A stretch of 49,266 bases of DNA from Novosphingobium guangzhouense (GCF_002896965.1 NZ_LYMM01000045.1:1-49266), one strand, 5' to 3'. Positions 15,747-25,626 are shown, numbered from the stretch's first letter. The notes: generated by a model not told the origin, from the sequence alone. Translations and numbers: made by a program.

Positions 15747-16727
15747 ATGTCCGAAAACACGACCCCCGCAAGTCACGTACTAGATCGCGTTCTGGTCCTC
15801 GAAATGGTGCGCGTCACCGAGGCTGCCGCCATCGCCGCGTCCAGCCTCATCGGGCGCGGAGACGAGAAGGCAGCCGATCATGCCGCAGTGGAGGCAATGC
15901 GCAAGGCCTTTGACGGTCTCTACATCGACGGAACGGTGGTTATCGGCGAGGGTGAGAGGGATGAAGCCCCGATGCTTTTCATCGGCGAAAAGGTCGGCGG
16001 CGCTCCGGGCAAAGGCCCGAAGATCGACATCGCCCTCGATCCGCTGGAAGGCACCACGATCACCGCGAAGGCGGGGCCGAACTCGCTTGCGGTGCTGGCT
16101 GCAGCCGAAGAAGGCGGCCTGCTGAACGCACCCGACGTATATATGGACAAGATCGCGGTCGGCCCCGGCTATCCTGACGGCGTGATCGACCTGGACAAGA
16201 CGCCCACCCAGAACGTCGAGGCTGTTGCTGCGGCCAAGGGGGTGAAGCCTTCGGACATCATTGTCTGCGTGCTCGACCGTCCGCGACACGAAGCACTGAT
16301 CGACGAACTGCGCGACATCGGCTGCGGTGTCGTGCTGATCGGCGATGGCGACGTGGCCGGTGTGATCGCCGTGACCGACGAGGATACGACCATCGACCTC
16401 TACATGGGCTCAGGCGGCGCGCCCGAAGGCGTGCTTGCCGCAGCGGCGCTGCGCTGCGTCGGCGGCCAGTTCAACGGCCGCCTGCTGTTCCGTAACGAGG
16501 ACGAGCGCAGCCGCGCCCGCAAGTGGGGCATCACTGACCTCGACAAGATCTACAAGCTTGAAGAACTGGCCAAGGGAGACTGCATTTTCGCCGCCACCGG
16601 CGTGACCAGCGGGTCGCTGCTTGACGGCGTAAAGCGCCGCAAGGGCGGCATCATGACTACAGAAAGCGTCGTGATGCGCGCCAGTTCAGGCACCGTTCGC
16701 TGGATCAAGGGCGAACACCGGATCTGA
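15747..16727 (+). CDS. glpX: Class II fructose-1,6-bisphosphatase
   Basis: A 326-residue GlpX-type phosphatase converting fructose-1,6-bisphosphate to fructose-6-phosphate in gluconeogenesis. Metal and phosphate-binding segments are visible: GEGERDEAPM near residue 70, DIALDPLEGTT near 95 and GSGGAPEGVLAAAALRC near 220. ATG at 15747 is preceded by CGGAG with 6 bases spacing; a GTG two codons upstream is also possible. It follows hom on the same strand with the small exported gene reversed between them. Confidence 0.95.
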   Translation: MSENTTPASHVLDRVLVLEMVRVTEAAAIAASSLIGRGDEKAADHAAVEAMRKAFDGLYIDGTVVIGEGERDEAPMLFIGEKVGGAPGKGPKIDIALDPLEGTTITAKAGPNSLAVLAAAEEGGLLNAPDVYMDKIAVGPGYPDGVIDLDKTPTQNVEAVAAAKGVKPSDIIVCVLDRPRHEALIDELRDIGCGVVLIGDGDVAGVIAVTDEDTTIDLYMGSGGAPEGVLAAAALRCVGGQFNGRLLFRNEDERSRARKWGITDLDKIYKLEELAKGDCIFAATGVTSGSLLDGVKRRKGGIMTTESVVMRASSGTVRWIKGEHRI

Positions 16728-16749
16728 CCCAACCCTTTGGTTGAAATAT

Positions 16750-16785
16750 GAAAGGCCAGGCCCGCGCCGGCGCGAGTGGCCTTTC
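16750..16785 (+). terminator. Hairpin after glpX
   Basis: GAAAGGCCA and TGGCCTTTC pair perfectly around a GC-rich core that itself contains CGCGCCGGCGCG. There is no U-run on the plus strand, so it is at best a weak or factor-assisted terminator, or an mRNA 3'-end stabiliser. Confidence 0.45.
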
Positions 16786-16910
16786 GACCGCCCCGATCCG
16801 GCGCTCTGGCAAGGTGAAAACCCAAGGCGGACTATTGCATTCCCGCGACTCCGGGCTACAGGGCCGGTCCCAACGACCGACCGTCCAGGCACCGTCACGG
16901 GGATTCGCAA

Positions 16911-17846
<936 letters not shown>

Positions 17847-17875
17847 TCACGACACTTTCCATTGCCGGAAATGCA

Positions 17876-17924
17876 AAGAACCCCGGAAAAGCAGCGGCCT
17901 GCTTTTCCGGGGTTCTTCGTTTTC
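17876..17924. terminator. Bidirectional terminator between prs and the AraC regulator
   Basis: AAGAACCCCGGAAAAGCAG and its exact complement (19 base pairs) enclose the loop CGGC. On the plus strand it is followed by CGTTTTC; on the minus strand the arm ends in TTCTT. It lies between two converging genes and can serve both. Confidence 0.9.
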
Positions 17925-17955
17925 ACACCTCTTGCCGGTTATTTCCGGGGCCGAA

Positions 17956-18900
17956 TTACTCCCAGGGCCTCGCCTGCCCCGGCTCCAGCCGGTGCAGCGC
18001 CTCAAGCCGCCGCGCCTGCCGGGATTCGAGCGCCAGTGTCAAGATCGGCTGCGGGCGGGTCACGAACCGACGCGGCGACATGCCGAACAGTTCGGTGAAT
18101 TCGTGGATGAGGTGGCTTTCGTCATAATAGCGCAAGGCGATCTCGTCGCCCTCACGCGAATCGGCGACACCGCGCAGATGGCTGGCCATATCGAGGGCTC
18201 GGGCCCGACGCAGCACCTGCTTGGGCGGCATACCGAAGTCCCTGCTGACCACACGCTCCAGCTTCCGGCGATCGACCCCGCATTCTTCCGCTGCATCGCT
18301 GACGGAAATAGCCGGATTACGCAGGCTGATCTCCTCGAACCGGGCCGCGAGGGGGTTGGGCAAGGCCCCGCCCAGTTCCTTGATCTGCCCCCTGACGACA
18401 TCCTCAATGGCCTGCAGCCATTCCTCCGGGCTTGCTTCAGGCTTCAGCGCGGCCATGAAGTCTTCCTCAGGACCGGAAAGAGCATCGGTGGAAACGATCC
18501 TGTCAACGAACTTGCCAACGTGCGGCAGGTTCAGGGAAGTGCCCGTACCCGGCCGGATGGCAAAGCCCACGCTGATGAAACTGCCGGTTACCGAGATCGG
18601 CATGCGCCGCGAATGCGGGCCGAAATAGAAAGCTCCGCGCCGGGTCGTGATCTGCCCGTCCACCGTCTGCGCCACCCAATTGCCGGCAAGCTGAATTCGC
18701 ACGGTGCTGGTATCCGTGAACAGGCCGCAGGATAGGGTGTAATCTTCAGGCAGATCGACTTTCGTCACGTACAGTCGCCCAAGCCAGGGCGCCAGATCCG
18801 GCGACGGCGCACGGTTGTAGGACAAAGGCTGTCCGTCACGGGTCATGCCCTGCTGCGGCTCGATCGTCGGATCGAGCGCAGGGCGGGTTTTGCGCTGCAT
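17956..18900 (-). CDS. AraC-family transcriptional regulator
   Basis: A 314-residue regulator. The C-terminal third has the two AraC helix-turn-helix units: ISVSDAAEECGVDRRKLERV followed by HLIHEFTELFGMSPRRFVTR. The N-terminal 190 residues should bind an effector, but I recognise no specific domain. It is transcribed away from the phosphatase gene at 19070, with 169 bases between. Target unknown. Confidence 0.88.
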   Translation of the reverse strand: MQRKTRPALDPTIEPQQGMTRDGQPLSYNRAPSPDLAPWLGRLYVTKVDLPEDYTLSCGLFTDTSTVRIQLAGNWVAQTVDGQITTRRGAFYFGPHSRRMPISVTGSFISVGFAIRPGTGTSLNLPHVGKFVDRIVSTDALSGPEEDFMAALKPEASPEEWLQAIEDVVRGQIKELGGALPNPLAARFEEISLRNPAISVSDAAEECGVDRRKLERVVSRDFGMPPKQVLRRARALDMASHLRGVADSREGDEIALRYYDESHLIHEFTELFGMSPRRFVTRPQPILTLALESRQARRLEALHRLEPGQARPWE

Positions 18901-19064
18901 GATTACTCTGGCTTAAAAGATGCCCCTGAAACGCGATAATTGCGCAAACCCCCGGGGGCAATGCGAGAAAAACTATGGGAGCGGGTAGCTGCCTAGTATT
19001 TTCTTGCAGGTATCACTCCTTAGCCAAGGAACTTGACCGGATCACCGTCAAGGAGGCACAGCAG

Positions 19065-19073
19065 ATGGCATGA
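19065..19073 (+). other. Minimal two-codon reading frame overlapping the hisN start
   Basis: ATG GCA TGA overlaps the presumed start ATG at 19070. The strong AAGGAGG at 19050-19056 is spaced 8 bases from this first ATG but 13 from the hisN ATG. Ribosomes may load at the mini-frame and re-initiate one base before its stop. This is a reading of spacing only. Confidence 0.35.
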
Positions 19074-19858
19074 AACTCGATCAGGACATCGCCCTCGCGC
19101 TTCGCCTTGCCGACGCAGCCGGTGAAGCGATTCGCCCCCACTTTCGCACCGGCCTGGCTGCCGACCGCAAGTCTGACGCCTCGCCCGTCACCGTGGCGGA
19201 CCGGGCCGCGGAAGAAGCGATGCGCCGCATTCTCAAGGCAGAAGCCCCGCGCGACAGCATCATCGGGGAAGAATTCGGCACCGAAAGCGGCGGATCGAAT
19301 CGGACGTGGGTGCTCGATCCGATCGATGGCACCGTGTCCTTCATCGGTGGCCGCCCCACCTTCGGCACTCTGATCGCGCTTCTGGTGGACGGCTGGCCTG
19401 TCCTGGGCATCATCGACCAGCCCATCCTCAATGAGCGCTGGGTGGGCGCGAGCGGCCATGCCACCACCTTCAACCGCCGCGAAGTGCGCACCCGCCCCTG
19501 CCGCGAACTGTCGGACATGATGCTCGCGACCACCGGGCCGCAGTATTTCGACGACCATCAAGGCGACCACTTCATGGCTCTCGCCGCGAAGACCGATCAC
19601 AAGCGCATGATGTTCGGCGGCGATTGCTACAATTACGGTCTGCTTGCCAACGGCCACATCGACCTTGTCTGCGAAGCCGGTCTCAAGCTGCACGACTGGG
19701 CAGCACTGGTCCCGATCGTCGAGGGCGCGGGCGGCATCATGTGCGACTGGAATGGTGAACCGCTCAACGCAGATTCGGGTGGCGAGGTGCTGGCGATCGG
19801 CGATCCGGCCCGCCTGGAAGACGTGATCGAAGCCATGGCCTGCCACCATCACGACTGA
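19070..19858 (+). CDS. hisN: HisN-type histidinol-phosphatase (inositol monophosphatase family)
   Basis: A 262-residue Mg-dependent phosphatase of the IMPase fold. Metal sites are GEEFG (66-70) and DPIDGT (83-88), with the C-terminal HDWAALVPIVEGAGG. The sequence resembles the HisN group, which dephosphorylates histidinol-phosphate in organisms lacking the HisB phosphatase domain; inositol or other sugar phosphates are possible substrates. The start MKLDQDIALALRLADAAG fits the family. The next gene begins almost directly after its stop. Confidence 0.85.
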   Translation: MKLDQDIALALRLADAAGEAIRPHFRTGLAADRKSDASPVTVADRAAEEAMRRILKAEAPRDSIIGEEFGTESGGSNRTWVLDPIDGTVSFIGGRPTFGTLIALLVDGWPVLGIIDQPILNERWVGASGHATTFNRREVRTRPCRELSDMMLATTGPQYFDDHQGDHFMALAAKTDHKRMMFGGDCYNYGLLANGHIDLVCEAGLKLHDWAALVPIVEGAGGIMCDWNGEPLNADSGGEVLAIGDPARLEDVIEAMACHHHD

Positions 19859-19859
19859 C

Positions 19860-20282
19860 CTGAAGTTCTTCTTCTACGGCACGCTACGCCCCGATGCAGC
19901 CACTGCGATGGCGCATTGGATCGCCGAACGCGTGACCCGTGCGGAACGCGGGTCGGTGCCGGGCAGGCTGTACGCGCTACCCGACCGGCACGGATGGTAT
20001 CCAGCCCTGATGCGCGGCGCAGGCCGCGTGTGGGGTACTGTGTGCCACCTGCGTCTGAGACACGGTGATCTGGCGCGGCTCGACAGTTACGAAGGACCGG
20101 AATACCGGCGCGTCACGCTTCCGGTGCGCACGGATGGCGGCGCGCGAACGCCTGCGCAGGTCTACGTCTGGCGTGGTGCCTGCCGGGGTGGCCACCTCAT
20201 CGGGGCGGACTTCCTCGAATGGCTGCGCGCCTCACGTCATAAGGCTTACTCGTCGCTTGCCTTTCGTGCGCCCAGCCACTAA
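19860..20282 (+). CDS. Gamma-glutamylcyclotransferase / AIG2-like family protein
   Basis: About 140 residues. The family's N-terminal motif FFFYGTLRPD is encoded at 19866-19895, upstream of the first ATG (19908), so translation must begin earlier. The only plausible codon is CTG at 19860, one base after the hisN stop, suggesting translational coupling with an unusual start codon. The catalytic-type Glu lies in LDSYEGPEYRRV. The fold acts on gamma-glutamylamines in other organisms; the substrate here is unknown. If the start were at 19908 the signature strand would be missing. Confidence 0.7.
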   Translation: MKFFFYGTLRPDAATAMAHWIAERVTRAERGSVPGRLYALPDRHGWYPALMRGAGRVWGTVCHLRLRHGDLARLDSYEGPEYRRVTLPVRTDGGARTPAQVYVWRGACRGGHLIGADFLEWLRASRHKAYSSLAFRAPSH

Positions 20283-20396
20283 GGGCGCGTCCTTCAATCG
20301 ACACGGTCGAGTCTTCCGCAGCGAAGATTCGCGGGTCGGCCTGGCGAAAAGGGCTGCCATGGCCGGCGGGACGTGTCCCGATCAAAGGAGACGAAA
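20283..20396 (+). promoter_or_regulatory. Leader region of rpmI-rplT
   Basis: The 114 bases before rpmI contain two small hairpins: TCTTC-N6-GAAGA (20312-20327) and CGGGA-CGTG-TCCCG (20367-20380), the latter just upstream of the ribosome-binding site. L20 autoregulates this operon in other bacteria through leader structure; whether these hairpins do so here is speculation. No clear promoter is visible. Confidence 0.3.
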
Positions 20397-20600
20397 ATGC
20401 CCAAGCTGAAGACCAAGAGCGGCGTGAAGAAGCGCTTCAAGCTCACCGCCACCGGCAAGGTGAAGCACGGCGTTGCCGGCAAGCGCCACCGCCTCATGAG
20501 CCATAACGGCAAGTACATCCGCCAGAACCGCGGCACCGAAGTCATTTCCGACGCCGATGCCAAGGTCATCAAGAAGTGGGCGCCCTACGGGCTCAACTGA
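20397..20600 (+). CDS. rpmI: 50S ribosomal protein L35
   Basis: A 67-residue basic protein beginning MPKLKTKSGVKKRFKLTATG, the family signature, with RHRLMSHNGKYIRQNRG typical of proteobacterial L35. AAAGGAG stands 6 bases before the ATG at 20397. An upstream in-frame GTG would add residues unlike the family. First gene of rpmI-rplT; infC, often its neighbour, is absent. Confidence 0.97.
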   Translation: MPKLKTKSGVKKRFKLTATGKVKHGVAGKRHRLMSHNGKYIRQNRGTEVISDADAKVIKKWAPYGLN

Positions 20601-20613
20601 GGAGTACTGACGA

Positions 20614-20979
20614 ATGAGCCGTATCAAGAGGGGTGTCACCACCCGCGCAAAGCACAAGCGGATTCTGGAACAGGCCAAGGGCTACCGTGGCCGCCGCAAG
20701 AACACCATCCGCGTCGCACGCCAGGCCGTCGAAAAGGCCGGCCAGTACGCGTACCGCGACCGCAAGATCAAGAAGCGGACCTTCCGCGCTCTCTGGATCC
20801 AGCGCATCAACGCGGCTGTCCGCGCTGAAGGCCTGACCTACTCGCAGTTCATCCATGGCGTGAAGCTCGCCGGGATCGAACTGGACCGCAAGACGATGGC
20901 CGACCTCGCCATGAACGAAGGCGGCGTGTTTAGCGCCGTCATCGCGCAGGCGAAGGCAGCTCTGCCGGCGGCGGCGTAA
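20614..20979 (+). CDS. rplT: 50S ribosomal protein L20
   Basis: A 121-residue basic protein that binds 23S rRNA early in large-subunit assembly. The N-terminal MSRIKRGVTTRAKHKRILEQ and YRGRRKNTIRVARQAVEKAG are the conserved RNA-binding extension, and LWIQRINAAVRAEGLTYSQF is the conserved core. 13 bases separate it from rpmI, with GGAG before the ATG. Confidence 0.98.
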   Translation: MSRIKRGVTTRAKHKRILEQAKGYRGRRKNTIRVARQAVEKAGQYAYRDRKIKKRTFRALWIQRINAAVRAEGLTYSQFIHGVKLAGIELDRKTMADLAMNEGGVFSAVIAQAKAALPAAA

Positions 20980-21022
20980 GCCACCGCACGCGTAAAGCTC
21001 CTCAGCTTCATCGCGCGATTTC

Positions 21023-21065
21023 AAAGGGCGTGGATGGCATGTGCCGTCCGCGCCCTTTTCGCGTT
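21023..21065 (+). terminator. Terminator after rplT
   Basis: AAAGGGCGTGGATGGCA pairs with TGCCGTCCGCGCCCTTT through two G-U pairs, followed by TCGCGTTT. It ends the rpmI-rplT transcript and separates it from pheS. Confidence 0.8.
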
Positions 21066-21151
21066 TGCGACCTTCATGCGTTGCGGTTCGGCTGATGGCC
21101 CCTTAAGGACGCGGCGCAGCATTCATCCTCATTCAGACAGGCAGACGACCA

Positions 21152-22249
21152 GTGGACCACGCAGCAACCGGCCAGGAGGCGCTAGCCCGCATCGCGGGCG
21201 CCGATGATCTCGATACGCTGGAGGCCCTGCGCGTCGAATTTTTGGGCAAACAGGGCTCGATCTCGGGCCTGCTCAAGACGCTTGGCAAGCTCGACCCCGA
21301 AGAGCGCAAGGTCGAAGGCCCCAAGATCCACGCCCTGCGCGAAAGCGTGAGCGAGGCGCTCGCCGTCCGCAAGGACACCCTCGAAACCGCCGCACTCGAC
21401 GCGCGCCTTGCGGCCGAGACGATCGATCTTTCGCTCCCGGCGCCCTCTACCCCGCGCGGCGCGGTCCACCCGGTTTCGCAGGTGATGGACGAACTGGCGG
21501 AAGTCTTCGCCGACCTTGGCTTCGCCGTGGCCACCGGGCCGGAGATCGAGGACGACTGGCACAACTTCACCGCGCTCAACATGCCCGAAAGCCACCCGGC
21601 GCGCGCGATGCATGACACGTTCTATTTTCCGGACAGGAACGATGACGGCCGCGAGATGCTGCTGCGCACGCATACCTCGCCGGTGCAGATTCGCTCGATG
21701 ATCCAGCAGGGCGCGCCGATCCGCATCATCGCGCCGGGCCGCGTCTACCGTTCGGACAGCGACGCCACGCACACGCCGATGTTCCACCAGATCGAGGGCC
21801 TCGTCATCGACAAGGGCATCCACCTCGGCCACCTGAAGTGGACGCTGGAAGCCTTCCTCAAGGCATTCTTCGAGCGCGACGACATCGTCCTGCGGCTGCG
21901 CCCCAGCTACTTCCCCTTCACCGAACCCTCGATCGAGGTGGACGTGGGCTATTCCAGCCAAGGCGGGCGCAGGGTCGTCGGCGGGTCGGGCGATGCGCCG
22001 GGCCATGCCTGGATGGAAGTGCTGGGTTCGGGCATGGTCAATCGCCGGGTAATCGCGGCGGGCGGTATCGACCCCGACGAATGGCAGGGCTTCGCCTTCG
22101 GCATCGGCGTCGATCGCCTTGCCATGCTCAAGTACGGGATGGACGACCTGCGCGCCTTCTTCGACGGCGATGTGCGCTGGCTCTCCCACTACGGTTTCTC
22201 CGCCCTCGACGTGCCGACCCTTTCGGGCGGCGTCGGTACACCGGCCTAA
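21152..22249 (+). CDS. pheS: Phenylalanine-tRNA ligase alpha subunit
   Basis: A 365-residue class II synthetase subunit, with an N-terminal coiled-coil tRNA-binding region (1-90) and the catalytic core with motif 2 (HTSPVQIRSM, GRVYRSDSDATHTPMFHQIEG) and motif 3 (GFAFGIGVDRLAMLKYG). The start is GTG at 21152 with a weak ribosome-binding site; the first ATG in frame would delete the coiled coil. No phenylalanine-rich leader peptide is visible upstream. It works as an alpha2-beta2 complex with PheT. Confidence 0.95.
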   Translation: MDHAATGQEALARIAGADDLDTLEALRVEFLGKQGSISGLLKTLGKLDPEERKVEGPKIHALRESVSEALAVRKDTLETAALDARLAAETIDLSLPAPSTPRGAVHPVSQVMDELAEVFADLGFAVATGPEIEDDWHNFTALNMPESHPARAMHDTFYFPDRNDDGREMLLRTHTSPVQIRSMIQQGAPIRIIAPGRVYRSDSDATHTPMFHQIEGLVIDKGIHLGHLKWTLEAFLKAFFERDDIVLRLRPSYFPFTEPSIEVDVGYSSQGGRRVVGGSGDAPGHAWMEVLGSGMVNRRVIAAGGIDPDEWQGFAFGIGVDRLAMLKYGMDDLRAFFDGDVRWLSHYGFSALDVPTLSGGVGTPA

Positions 22250-22267
22250 GGCGGGAAGGATACAAAG

Positions 22268-24658
22268 ATGAAGTTCTCTCTCTCCTGGCTCAAGACGTAC
22301 CTGGAAACCGAAGCGACGATCGAGGAGATCGCTGCCAGCCTCAACGCCATCGGCCTTGAAGTCGAAGGCATCGAAGACCCCGCCGCGAAGCTGGAAGGCT
22401 TCCGCGTGGCAAAGGTGCTCACGGCTGAAAAGCACCCGCAGGCGGACAAGCTGCAGGTGCTGACCGTCGATACCGGCGACAAGGTGCTCACCGTGGTCTG
22501 CGGCGCGCCGAACGCGCGAGCGGGGCTGGTCGGCGTGCTCGGCCTGCCGGGCGCGGTAGTGCCGGTCAACGGCATGGCGCTGAAGGTTGCCGCCGTGCGC
22601 GGCGTCGAATCGAACGGCATGATGTGCTCCACGCGCGAGCTGGAGCTGGGCGAAGACCACGACGGCATCATCGAACTGCCTGAGGATGCGCCGGTCGGCA
22701 CGCCTTTCGCGCAGTATCACGGCGCCGATCCGGTCATCGACGTGGCGATCACCCCCAACCGCCCGGACTGCATGGGCGTCTACGGCATCGCGCGCGATCT
22801 CGCGGCGGCGGGTCTTGGCTCACTGAAGCCCATCGTCGCGCCTGAGGCAGCCGGCACGTTCCCGTGCCCCGTCGAAGTGCGCACCGACGACGCCGAGGGT
22901 TGCCCGGCATTCTACGGCCGCGTCATCAAGGGCGTAACGAACGGCCCCTCGCCGCAGTGGCTGCAGGATGCGCTCAAGTCTGCAGGCCAGCGTCCGATCT
23001 CGGCGCTGGTCGATGCGACCAACTACGTGATGCTCACGTATGGTCGCCCGGCGCACGCCTATGACATTGCCAAGCTGACCGGCGCCGTCGTTGCCCGTCG
23101 CGCCGTGGAAGGCGAGACCGTCGAGGCGCTGAACGAGAAGACCTACACCCTAGACGCCGAGATGACCGTGATCGCCGACGACAGCGGCGTCCACGATATC
23201 GCGGGCATCATGGGCGGCCAGCACTCGGGCTGCACCGAAGCCACCACCGACGTCCTGCTTGAAATCGCCTACTTCGATCCCGAGCGCATCGCCAGGACCG
23301 GCCGCAAGCTGAACCTCACCTCCGACGCGCGTGGACGGTTCGAACGCGGGATCGACCCGCAGTTCCTCGACACCGGGCTGGCCCTGCTGACCAACCTGAT
23401 CGTCGAGTTGTGCGGCGGCGAAGTGTCAGAGATCGTGCGCGCGGGTGCCGCTCCGGGCACGCCCAAGATCGTCCACTTCGCGCCCTCGCTGGTCGAGAAG
23501 CTGGGCGGCGTCACCGTCACTCCCGGCGAACAGCAGCGCATTCTCGAAAGCCTCGGCTTCTCGGTGGTCGAGGGCGACGACTGGGCCGTCACCGTCCCCG
23601 GCTGGCGCCCTGACGTGGACGGCGCCCCCGACATCGTAGAGGAAGTCGTGCGTATCCACGGCCTCGACAAGGTGGAGAGCGTGCCGCTTCCCCGCGCAGA
23701 CGGCGTGGCAAAGCCCACCGCCACCCCGGCGCAGGCGCAGGAGCGCCGCGTTCGCCGTGCCGCTGCTGCGCGCGGGCTGCAGGAAGCCGTCACCTGGTCG
23801 TTCCTGCCCGAACCCGCTGCCGAAGCCTTCGCCGAAGGTCCGCTGTGGGTGCTCGCCAACCCGATCAGCGAAGACATGAAGGCCATGCGCCCCTCGCTGC
23901 TGCCGGGCCTGCTGATGGCGGCCAAGCGCAACCTCGATCGCGGTGCGGCATCGTTGCGCCTGTTCGAGATCGGCCGCCGCTACCTGCGTGGGAACGGCGG
24001 CATCAGCGATGAACGCCTGACGCTGGGCGTCGTCCTTGCGGGCGAGAAGACCGCACGTGGCTGGGCGACCGGCAAGGCGACTTCGTTCGATGCTTACGAT
24101 GCCAAGGCCGAAGTGCTGGCGCTGCTGGCCGAAGCCGGTGCCCCAGTCGACAAGCTGCAGGTCATGGGTGAGGCCGGCCCCCAGTTCCACCCCGGCCAGT
24201 CGGCCACGCTGCGCCTCGGCCCCAAGACGGTGCTGGCGCGCTTCGGCATGCTGCACCCCAAGACCGCAAAGCAGTTCGACGTCGATGGACCGGTGGCGGT
24301 TGCGGAACTCTTCCTCGACGCGATTCCTGGCAAGAAGGGCACACCCGGCTTTGCCCGCGTCTCTTACGCGCCGCCGGCGCTGCAGGCGGTAACGCGCGAC
24401 TATGCCTTCCTGGTGCCCGCCGATCTGCCCGCGGGCGATCTGGTGCGCATGGTGCAGGGGTCGGACAAGGCAAACATCGTTGCCGTGCGCCTCTTCGACG
24501 ATTTCCGCGGGGCCGGCGTGCCCGAAGACCAGAAGTCGCTGGCGCTGGAGGTCACCCTCCAGCCAATTGAGGCCAGCTACAAGGAAGCCGACCTCAAGGC
24601 TATCAGCGAGAAGGTGACCGCAGCTGCGGCCAAGCTTGGCGCAGTGCTGCGGGGGTAA
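22268..24658 (+). CDS. pheT: Phenylalanine-tRNA ligase beta subunit
   Basis: A 796-residue subunit with an N-terminal EMAP-like tRNA-binding domain (39-150, VAKVLTAEKHPQADKLQVL), the B3/B4 editing domain in the centre, B5 around 400-475, a catalytic-like core and the C-terminal ferredoxin-like anticodon-binding domain (about 700-796). The length is usual. It follows pheS by 18 bases, with GGCGGGAAGGA before the ATG. Confidence 0.96.
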   Translation: MKFSLSWLKTYLETEATIEEIAASLNAIGLEVEGIEDPAAKLEGFRVAKVLTAEKHPQADKLQVLTVDTGDKVLTVVCGAPNARAGLVGVLGLPGAVVPVNGMALKVAAVRGVESNGMMCSTRELELGEDHDGIIELPEDAPVGTPFAQYHGADPVIDVAITPNRPDCMGVYGIARDLAAAGLGSLKPIVAPEAAGTFPCPVEVRTDDAEGCPAFYGRVIKGVTNGPSPQWLQDALKSAGQRPISALVDATNYVMLTYGRPAHAYDIAKLTGAVVARRAVEGETVEALNEKTYTLDAEMTVIADDSGVHDIAGIMGGQHSGCTEATTDVLLEIAYFDPERIARTGRKLNLTSDARGRFERGIDPQFLDTGLALLTNLIVELCGGEVSEIVRAGAAPGTPKIVHFAPSLVEKLGGVTVTPGEQQRILESLGFSVVEGDDWAVTVPGWRPDVDGAPDIVEEVVRIHGLDKVESVPLPRADGVAKPTATPAQAQERRVRRAAAARGLQEAVTWSFLPEPAAEAFAEGPLWVLANPISEDMKAMRPSLLPGLLMAAKRNLDRGAASLRLFEIGRRYLRGNGGISDERLTLGVVLAGEKTARGWATGKATSFDAYDAKAEVLALLAEAGAPVDKLQVMGEAGPQFHPGQSATLRLGPKTVLARFGMLHPKTAKQFDVDGPVAVAELFLDAIPGKKGTPGFARVSYAPPALQAVTRDYAFLVPADLPAGDLVRMVQGSDKANIVAVRLFDDFRGAGVPEDQKSLALEVTLQPIEASYKEADLKAISEKVTAAAAKLGAVLRG

Positions 24659-24671
24659 TGCTGCTCGAACT

Positions 24672-24701
24672 CCGTCATTCCCGCAAAGGCGGGAATGACG
24701 G
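24672..24701. repeat. REP-like inverted repeat / terminator after pheT
   Basis: CCGTCATTCCCGC, loop AAAG, GCGGGAATGACGG: a perfect 13-base-pair stem just after the pheT stop. Sequences of this type (GTCATTCCCGC...GCGGGAATGAC) recur as intergenic repeats in many proteobacterial genomes. Only one copy is in this window. It may also end pheT transcription, though no U-run follows. Confidence 0.6.
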
Positions 24702-24738
24702 GACGGGGCAAGGACGTGTATCATGACGGAGATTGCCG

Positions 24739-25626
24739 GTGCCTGACGTGGACTTCGTGACCATTTCCTCCGGCGATCTTACCGCCCGGATCAACCCGCT
24801 TGGCGCCGAACTCTGGTCGCTCACCGACAGCTTCGGCCGCGAATACATGACCAACGCCGATCCGGCATTCTGGACCGGCCACGCACCTCTGCTGTTCCCG
24901 ATCGTCGGCGCACTGAACGGCAATCGCTTCCGGCTGGACGGCGAGGAATTTTCGCTGCCAAAGCACGGATTCGCCCGCCACGCCATGTTCGAAGTGCTGG
25001 AAGCAGGCCCGGACATCGCCCGCTTCGCCATCTTCACCGGAGACGCAAAGGGCGCATATCCCTTCGCCTTCGTGCTAGAGATGCGCTTCCGGATCGCGGG
25101 CACCACGCTCTCGATGGAAGCCATCGTCCAGAACCACGAAGACGAGCCGATGCCCTTCAGCTTCGGCTTCCACCCGGCATTCGCCTGGCCTCTGCCGGGA
25201 GGCGCGGCCAAGGCCGACCACGTCATCGCCTTCGAACAGCCCGAACCGCAGCCCATCCGCCGCATCGACGGCGCCAGCGGCCTGCTGCTGCCCGAACCGC
25301 TGGCAACGCCCGTCGACGGGCATATCCTGCCGCTGGACGGCGCGCTGTTCGAGGAAGACGCGCTGATCTGGGACCGCCTTTCCAGCCGCGCGCTGACTTA
25401 CGGAGCGCCGGGCGGAACCCAACTGGCGATCGCCTTCCCGGACACGCCGATGCTGGGCATCTGGCAGAAACCCGGTGCGTCCTACTTGTGCATCGAGCCA
25501 TGGCAAGGCCATGCCGACCCGCTTGGCTTTACCGGCGACTTTCGCGACAAGCCCGGCGTTGTCACGCTGCCGCCCGGCGAAGGGCGCAGCTTCCGCATGG
25601 ATGTGACCGTCCTTTCCGCAGACTGA
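24739..25626 (+). CDS. Aldose 1-epimerase (mutarotase) family protein
   Basis: About 295 residues of the galactose-mutarotase-like beta-sandwich fold. KHGFARHAMF (conserved His) and FGFHPAFAW (second active-site His) are present, with IEPWQG near the C-terminus carrying the Glu. It belongs to the LacX/YeaD-like branch, whose sugar substrates are poorly known. The start is probably GTG at 24739, with CGGAG 7 bases upstream; a TTG two codons earlier sits too close to the ribosome-binding site. Confidence 0.8.
   Translation: MPDVDFVTISSGDLTARINPLGAELWSLTDSFGREYMTNADPAFWTGHAPLLFPIVGALNGNRFRLDGEEFSLPKHGFARHAMFEVLEAGPDIARFAIFTGDAKGAYPFAFVLEMRFRIAGTTLSMEAIVQNHEDEPMPFSFGFHPAFAWPLPGGAAKADHVIAFEQPEPQPIRRIDGASGLLLPEPLATPVDGHILPLDGALFEEDALIWDRLSSRALTYGAPGGTQLAIAFPDTPMLGIWQKPGASYLCIEPWQGHADPLGFTGDFRDKPGVVTLPPGEGRSFRMDVTVLSAD

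Noticed and set aside
21066..21151. Possible phenylalanine leader peptide or attenuator before pheS
   Set aside because: No run of Phe codons and no alternative hairpin pair could be found between the rplT terminator and the pheS start.
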